From Parabacteroides goldsteinii DSM 19448 = WAL 12034 (GTDB lineage: Bacteria > Bacteroidota > Bacteroidia > Bacteroidales > Tannerellaceae), in contig NZ_KQ033913.1 in the NCBI RefSeq assembly GCF_000969835.1, forward strand, positions 622,859 to 686,858: a DNA stretch of 64,000 nucleotides, read 5' to 3'. The notes beneath the pieces were generated by a model. The model was given only the letters and a program-made list of their open reading frames with translations, was not told the DNA's origin and did no database searches. Position numbers and translations under genes: made by a program. This document shows positions 63,564 to 64,000 of the stretch, in pieces. The stretch's first letter is position 1. Every line of letters begins with the position of its first letter.

Positions 63564-64000
63564 GTGAGAATATCGATATTGACAATCCGTGGGTTAGTGC
63601 AAGGCGTTGGCTTTCGTCCTTTTATCTATCGTATAGCAAATGAGATGAAGATAAAAGGAGAGGTCGGTAACCGGAATAACGGAGTGTCGATCCGTGCGAT
63701 CCTGACTCCGGAGCAGCGGGAACTTTTTATTTCCCGGATCAGAAATGAGCATCCGGCAGTTGCTTCGATCCATAGTGTTCAATGGGAAGAAGCCGATGTT
63801 GCAGATACGGATTATCCGGATTTTATGATTACACCCAGCCGTTCCGATTCGGAGGAGGTGACGCAGGTGGCGCCCGATATCGCTGTTTGTCCCGAATGCC
63901 TTTCCGACCGGATGAGGCAGCCGCATCGCCTGCGTTATCCTTTTATCAACTGTACGCATTGCGGCCCCCGTTTCTCTATCATCCGCGATTTGCCTTACGA
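63564..64000 (+). CDS. hypF: Carbamoyltransferase HypF (5' part)
   Basis: The frame from GTG 63564 runs off the right edge after about 145 codons. It opens with an acylphosphatase domain (RGLVQGVGFRPFIYRIA, with the catalytic Arg) and reaches the first zinc-finger region (CPECLSD, CTHCGPRFSII). HypF makes carbamoyl adenylate from carbamoyl phosphate and transfers the carbamoyl group to HypE. The start is GTG; no ATG lies closer in this frame, and the acylphosphatase domain begins directly after it. It is divergent from hypC across 178 bp. Confidence 0.93.
   Translation, partial: MRISILTIRGLVQGVGFRPFIYRIANEMKIKGEVGNRNNGVSIRAILTPEQRELFISRIRNEHPAVASIHSVQWEEADVADTDYPDFMITPSRSDSEEVTQVAPDIAVCPECLSDRMRQPHRLRYPFINCTHCGPRFSIIRDLPY

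Overview
The window looks like a chromosomal segment of a Bacteroidales anaerobe, most likely Parabacteroides or a close relative. The evidence is TAnnTTTG -7 elements in front of many genes, C-terminal sorting domains of the type IX secretion system (T9SS), fimbrillin-type lipoproteins, a GH97 glycosidase, TPR/HTH membrane regulators and weak Shine-Dalgarno signals. The genus call is inference; no 16S or marker-gene comparison was possible.

Layout. 1-7.7 kb: a surface-protein locus with two T9SS cargo proteins that share a near-identical C-terminal domain. The first is broken by an in-frame TAG. Between them lies a 941-residue alkylsulfatase-type metallo-beta-lactamase-fold enzyme. 7.7-19.8 kb: mostly housekeeping on the + strand (DUF1848, mtgA, lipB, a Dus-family enzyme, tsaD, pncC, a Crp/Fnr regulator, a MATE transporter), with a large tamB-like gene on the - strand. 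19.8-25.6 kb: a tandem SGNH hydrolase, a GH97 enzyme, and a GNAT/ATP-grasp pair. 25.6-28.3 kb: an AT-rich scar holding an orphan small gene, a twice-frameshifted and truncated tyrosine recombinase, and an M15 peptidase fused to a lipoprotein-like domain. 28.3-38.9 kb: a seven-gene fimbrial operon on the - strand and a divergent HTH regulator. 39-41 kb: two tRNA-Cys genes and rfbC-rfbB. 41-48.4 kb: an AsmA-family gene, LysR and Lrp regulators, a MetY-type enzyme and a YeiH-family transporter. 48.6-56.6 kb: PBP1A, glpK followed by the last 25 codons of a lost glpF, a TPR-HTH sensor, an orphan sugar-binding-type lipoprotein, and a toxin-antitoxin pair. 56.6-64 kb: an uptake [NiFe]-hydrogenase locus, hypCDE then hyaABCD on the - strand, with hypF divergent and running off the end.

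How the genes work together. The hydrogenase locus is nearly self-contained: small and large subunits, cytochrome b anchor, maturation protease, and HypC/D/E/F for Fe(CN)2CO assembly. hypA and hypB are not in the window. The small subunit carries the six-cysteine proximal-cluster pattern of oxygen-tolerant enzymes. The fimbrial operon encodes a beta-barrel-type protein, a DUF5119 lipoprotein, several fimbrillin-like subunits and a large tip-like protein; the divergent HTH gene is its likely regulator.

Most unusual observation: intergenic arrays of 15-bp hairpin units (5-bp arm, 5-bp loop, 5-bp arm) repeated exactly every 23 bp, with a different arm sequence in each array. They occur at 138-244 (arms TTCGA/TCGAA), 60678-60761 (TTACG/CGTAA) and 60793-60876 (ATCCG/CGGAT). 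The last two are adjacent and keep the same 23-bp register across the change of arm sequence. They sit between hypE and the hydrogenase structural genes.
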